64,000 bases of DNA from Albifimbria verrucaria (lineage: Eukaryota > Ascomycota > Sordariomycetes > Hypocreales > Stachybotryaceae): contig JAHREC010000019.1 in the NCBI GenBank assembly GCA_020081605.1, positions 1,116,001 to 1,180,000 on the forward strand, read 5' to 3'. This document shows positions 59,649-64,000 of the stretch, piece after piece. Position 1 is the stretch's first letter, and each line of letters starts with the position of its first letter. Under the pieces are notes generated by a model, which was not told the origin of the DNA, did no database searches, and saw nothing but the letters and a program-made list of their open reading frames with translations. The translations under genes and the position numbers were made by a program.

Positions 59649-61926
59649 AGCATTACTCTGTAACTATACCTTTAGGTAATTGCCCAGTGCTCGTTGCGGG
59701 GTGGCAGCAGAGGGACCAAGTTTGGTCCGGCCAGGTCAGCGGAGGCGTGTGAAGAAGAAAGTTGGTATGGTGGGCTCCATGTCTGTGCCTGCGTGTAATT
59801 TTTAGTTGCCCTGGGGGAAGGGGAGGGAGGCTAGGCACGGTACAGCCAGCAGACACAGGGACAGCGCAGCGCAGTGCAGGACAAACACAGTAAGTAGGAG
59901 TCCATGTACAGTACCTGTGCCTTACAGTGCATACACGCCCCCTCGGGGTACGTACCTCTGGCTCTTCACCCTAAATGGCCCACTCTCGTGAGCGAGCCGG
60001 TCGGGGATCAAAGGCGTGCTGTTGCTTCACACAAGAAAGAAAACACGTATAAGAGCAGCTTTCGCCAGCACCAAGCTTGCTCGCCTGCTCCAACGTATCT
60101 CGCTTTGGTCTCATCAACGTCAGCTTTCCAATTGATGAGCAAGAATTCGATTCTCTGGTCATAGGGAGCTTCTTCCATCCTCTCCACCCTCTCCTCTTCT
60201 CTTTGCTCTTACATCACCGATACATTACACCGTCGTCAGCAAAAGCAAAGACGATCCCTCTGCACATCTTTTCCCTCCCTCCTAGTCCTCTCTTATCTTG
60301 CACTATCCTCGTCAGACCGCGACTTTCGTCTGCATTGCAGTTCCGAGACAAGCCTGTCACATATCTCTGAACCGGCCTCTCGCAAACCCTTGCTGCTATC
60401 TCTTATCGCTGGCAAGTGGACCGTCAGAACGACAAGGGAAAACCGCTCTCTCTTATCAAGGTACGTACGAGTGAGAATCGTCAATGTCCGGGCTCGCACA
60501 GAGAGGCCCGCTCCTATGCCGTGTCCCGTTGGATCTTCCCCTTTCTCGTGTCAGGGTGCCCTTACACGGCACCCGGCAGACCGACTGTCCTGTCCCAGTG
60601 GGATTTGCCATGATGACGCTCCCGGGCAACCAACTGGTGCTCGTGGCCCCTCTGCCTCGGCCGACCCGCCAGCCTCTTGGGCTGTGCTCTAAGTCTGGTC
60701 TGGGTCTGGGTCTAGGTCTCTGGCCCCCGTGAGGGAGCCGGCGAGCATTGCGCCTCGCTGACTCGTATAGTTGCGGGACAAACAGCGGGGACCGCCATTT
60801 TTCGCCTCTGGGGAAGTCTCAGAGCTCTGTCAGCGAGAGAAGACAGATAGGTAGTGAGCAGGAGACGAGGGCCTTGGTTTTGGCTCAAGCCCCAAAACCC
60901 CGGTGCTGTTGGCTGCTAAGTTTCTCAGCGCCAAAGCCACAACCCACTGGTTGTGCTTGCTCGCTTTGAATCAAAATCCAGTCGCTTCTTCACGCGCCTG
61001 AGCCTCTCCACGTCTCCGTCATAACATACCTTGGATTCTTCTCTCTCGCTTGCATCATCATCTTCTTCCCGCCTCCTACGCATTTTCACTCCCGCTTATC
61101 TCCCATCCTGTCCGTCCCTTGCCCTTTGCGCAGCCGCCGAATCGCCCCGCCAACCTCACGCCCCTTCGCATTCCCGACTTACATAGCAAAGCTGCAGACC
61201 CCCTATCTCTTACTCCCTATTACGAGGTCCTCAGCCTCTTTTTATTGCTGGAGATTCACTTCTAGCCGCGGTCAAACGTGGCAACCGCTTGTTTTACCTG
61301 TACTGATCGACGCGCTAAGGCACGAAACGGGCCGTCAAGGGAGACAGACGATAGCCGACCAGCACCCGAACAACTGCTCGGGAAAGCCTTAGACGAAAGG
61401 GAAAAGGTACGTTCCGCATATACGAGCTATCATCATTTCCTCCCCATCCTCCTTATCAGTCGGTGGTGATTTGTGACGCGACCTCTGGACTGGACCGGCG
61501 GTGAATGTCTCTCATCTCACCTTTTGCCGCGCCAGGGCTGAGTCTCCGTATCACTCACCCTTGAAGATAACGCCCGCAAGCCTGTTTCCTCCCCTCGTCT
61601 TCCCGTCTCTTCCTTACACTGCATTGTTTCGGATCCATCGAGGTGGCGCCGTATCGCTCTTTGATTTGACCTGGTCACCCTGTCCTCGATCTGGGGAGTA
61701 CGCTCGCCGGCTCACCGTTCCGAGGCATGGCTTCGAACGAGTCATTGCATCAGATCGGATCAGCTGCGAAAGTTCCCAGGAAATCTGGTTGCTTGATGGC
61801 TTGCGGCGAAGGCTATATATGCCCGTGTTCCTCACAATGGCCTTCTCGCCGGTTCCCTTTCTCCAAGTTGGAGAGCTCACATCTGTACCTTTCTGATATA
61901 TACATTGTTGTCTTCCAATCGCCGTC

Positions 61927-64000
61927 ATGGCGCTCGTAGTGGACCTCCCGACTAACATCCTGCCTGCGGATAGATTCCCAGACTACATTGATCCTTTTGA
62001 GGAATTCACACAATCAGCCACTATGGCTACAGAATCCCCAAGCCCCGGGCTGTTGCCCAGCTTCAGGCCGATGGCGACGAGAGCAGCCGTGGCCCTTCAC
62101 CACAGCCCACTCACTTCAGCGTTCCTCTCCTGTCCCGTGGTAACAGCAACGGGCACAGGATCCTGCGGTCCGCCACTGTGGGCTATGTTGCCCCAGAGTT
62201 CACCGGCAAGGTCGAGCAGATGAAGGCCGGTACGTAACGAGCGACCCCGAACTCGGGAGCACTTCTAACTTGTAACAGTCAAGGATATCATCCTGGGCGG
62301 TGGCTGGATCCCCGAGTCTCTGATCGAGGACCAGATCCGCTGGTTCTACGAACAGCTCGGCATTGATGATGTTTACTTCCACATCGAGACCCCTGAGGTC
62401 ATTGCCAGCCAAATTACCTCCTCTACGCCGCCAAGGTCGCCTCCTTTGCCCGCGAGGACAAGCGCGAGGAGATCCGCTTGGACATGGAGGCTAAGGACCA
62501 CGCCATCTACATTGACACCAGCGAGGCTGGAAAGTCAAATGTCAGCGGACCCCGGTACGAGCAGCGCCTCGAGGCCAAGTACCTTGACCACCAGGGCAAG
62601 ACCAAGTACCGTGTTGAGACTTTCCGCTCGCCCGCCGCCATTGGCGCCAGCCCCAACTCCAAGGCCACCCTGCGCTGCTACTTCGTTTACCAGTGCATCT
62701 ACAAGCAGAGCCCTGAGCAGACCGACCCCAAGGAGACCCGTCTCGAGGTCATTGCCGACAACGGTTTCTGGCAGAAGGCCACCAAGAACACCAAGCAGAT
62801 CTACCAGGAGATCATCGAGTTGGCCGTCAACCGAACTGGCCCTGTCATCGAGGTGTTCGATATTGAGGGTGTTGCCGAGAAGCGTCTCGTCGTTGCCTTC
62901 CGAACCAGAACCGCTCGCGGTCTCTTCTCCGCTCTTAGCGATCTTTACCACTACTACGGTGTTACTAGCTCCCGAAAGTACGTGGAGAACTTCGCCAACG
63001 GTATTACTGTCATGAGTATCTACCTCCGTCCTGCGATGAACCTCGACGGCTACTTCCCCGCTCGACGAGTCCATCCACCAGATCACCAAGGAAATTTCCC
63101 TGCTGTACTGTCTCCCCAGAACAAGTTCCACAACCTGTTCGCCACTGGCGAGCTGAGCCTCCAGGAGGCCGTCTACGCTCACTCGGCTTGGGTTTTCGTT
63201 CAGCACTTCCTGAACCGTCTTGGTCCTGAGTACGCCTCGCTTTCTGAGATCCTGGACCCCAAGAACAACGCCCAGGCGGCGTTGCTGTCTAAGCTCAAGC
63301 GTCGTCTCCGTACCGAGACCTTCACCCCGACTACATCCTGGAGATCATCCAGAACTATCCTGACCTGGTGAGGTCGCTCTACGCCTCCTTTGCCAACGTC
63401 CACCTGGGCGTTCAGCGCGAGGCTCCGGCCGTTTCCGTCACCCCCAAGGTCGCGGTCCTTTCCGACCAGGACCTGAAGGAGAAGATCTCCAAGACCGTGT
63501 CTAATGAGCACGACGAGATGGTCATGACTGCCTTCCGTGTCTTCAACAACGCTATCCTCAAGACCAACTACTTCACCCCCACCAAGGTTGCTCTCAGCTT
63601 CCGTCTCGACCCCTCTTTCCTCCCCGATGCCGAGTACCCCAAGCCCCTGTACGGCATGTTCCTCGTCATCGGTGCCGAGTCTCGTGGTTTCCACCTGCGT
63701 TTCAAGGACATTTCTCGTGGCGGTATCCGTATCGTCAAGTCGCGAAGCAAGGAGGCCTACGGCATCAACGCCCGTAACCTCTTTGACGAGAACTACGGTC
63801 TTGCCAGCACCCAGCAGCGCAAGAACAAGGATATCCCCGAAGGTGGTTCCAAGGGTGTCATCCTCCTGGACCCCAAGCAGCAGGACAAGGCGCAGGAGGC
63901 TTTCGAGAAGTACATTGATAGTATCTTGGATCTCTTGCTCCCCGCCGAGACTCCCGGCATCAAGAACCCCATCGTTGATCTCCACGGCAAGCAGGAGATT
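61927..64000 (+). CDS. GDH2: NAD-specific glutamate dehydrogenase (large fungal type), 3' end beyond window
   Basis: Catabolic NAD-linked glutamate dehydrogenase, oxidising glutamate to 2-oxoglutarate and ammonium. Exon 1 is 61927-62229, then an intron, then exon 2 from 62279 past the window end. Recognisable stretches are HRILRSATVGYVAPEFTGK, LIEDQIRWFYEQLGIDDVYF, YFVYQCIYKQSPEQTDPKET, NGFWQKATKNTKQIYQEIIE, SALSDLYHYYGVTSSRKYVE, FATGELSLQEAVYAH and GFHLRFKDISRGGIRIVKSR, the last being a family hallmark near the catalytic domain. About 690 residues are visible of an expected ~1000-1100. Shifts: 62043-62046 (C5 as C4), about 62419, about 63056 (an extra or two missing C), about 63115 (C5 as C4) and about 63325 (C5 as C4). 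The ATG at 61927 gives MALVVDLPTNILPADRFPDY; an internal Met (MATESPSP) at 62023 is a possible alternative start. Confidence 0.94.

Larger units (their letters stand above)
55187..61926. other. Long gene-free interval and leader of GDH2
   Basis: About 6.7 kb. No open frame up to 60 kb is supported. Simple repeats include GCGAT (56162-56183), ATGTA (57901-57941), TG (59324-59342) and CGCAA (59624-59648). From about 60 kb it changes to CT-rich sequence in two blocks (about 60170-60310 and 61010-61230), each followed by a strong AAG/GTACGT splice-donor-like site (60461 and 61407). This looks like the long, probably spliced 5' leader of the dehydrogenase gene. Confidence 0.45.

Noticed and set aside
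62535..63985. Long minus-strand frames of 223 and 261 codons opposite GDH2
   Set aside because: Antisense shadows of a codon-biased conserved gene; no independent features.

Overview
This window is nuclear DNA of a filamentous ascomycete, most likely a Sordariomycete and possibly Hypocreales. Genes carry one to several short GT-AG introns of about 50-200 bp. Promoters hold pyrimidine-rich leaders. The gene set is fungal: Zn2Cys6 regulator, YEATS/TAF14, Fzo1, Tom22, fungal NAD-glutamate dehydrogenase, phosducin-like protein. I place it by recognising families, not by any search. No tRNA, rRNA, transposon ORF, CRISPR array or plasmid feature was seen.

Layout, left to right. Seven genes lie on the plus strand: acetoacetyl-CoA synthetase (172-2453), G-protein beta subunit (8136-9505), phosducin-like protein (15333-16273), a single-span membrane protein with an amphipathic helical tail (21581-23419), RanBP1 (24621-about 25853), TAF14/YEATS (27653-28719) and a Zn2Cys6 transcription factor (31086-34352). 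The minus strand then carries an ADF-H/PH-like actin-associated protein (35367-39703), a PP2C phosphatase of Ptc1 type (42712-44506), a secreted CAP/PR-1 protein (46130-46925) and the ESCRT-III subunit Vps2 (48682-49520). Mitofusin Fzo1 (49952-52719, plus) diverges from Vps2 and converges on Tom22 (53389-53906, minus). A small orphan ORF (54809-55186) and a long leader precede NAD-glutamate dehydrogenase (61927 to beyond the window end). Gene density is about one per 4 kb, with gene-free stretches of 5-7 kb.

Functional links are modest but real. G beta and the phosducin-like family that chaperones G beta-gamma assembly are consecutive genes. Fzo1 and Tom22, both mitochondrial outer-membrane proteins, are convergent neighbours, and Vps2 shares Fzo1's promoter region. 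The CAP gene sits in a visibly AT-richer island with a decayed-looking exon beside it.

A dominant feature of the sequence is that nearly every conserved gene is broken by single-base shifts, most of them a missing C or G in a run of three to six (typically C5 read as C4). Because they hit unrelated essential genes in the same way, I read them as sequencing or consensus errors rather than pseudogenes. Coordinates therefore span whole loci, and the shifts are listed per gene. The most interesting biological leads are the membrane protein at 21.6 kb (candidate selective-autophagy-receptor architecture), a diverged ~215 bp tandem repeat array at 18.5-19.8 kb, and GTAC-rich or 10-bp-phased motif clusters upstream of several genes.
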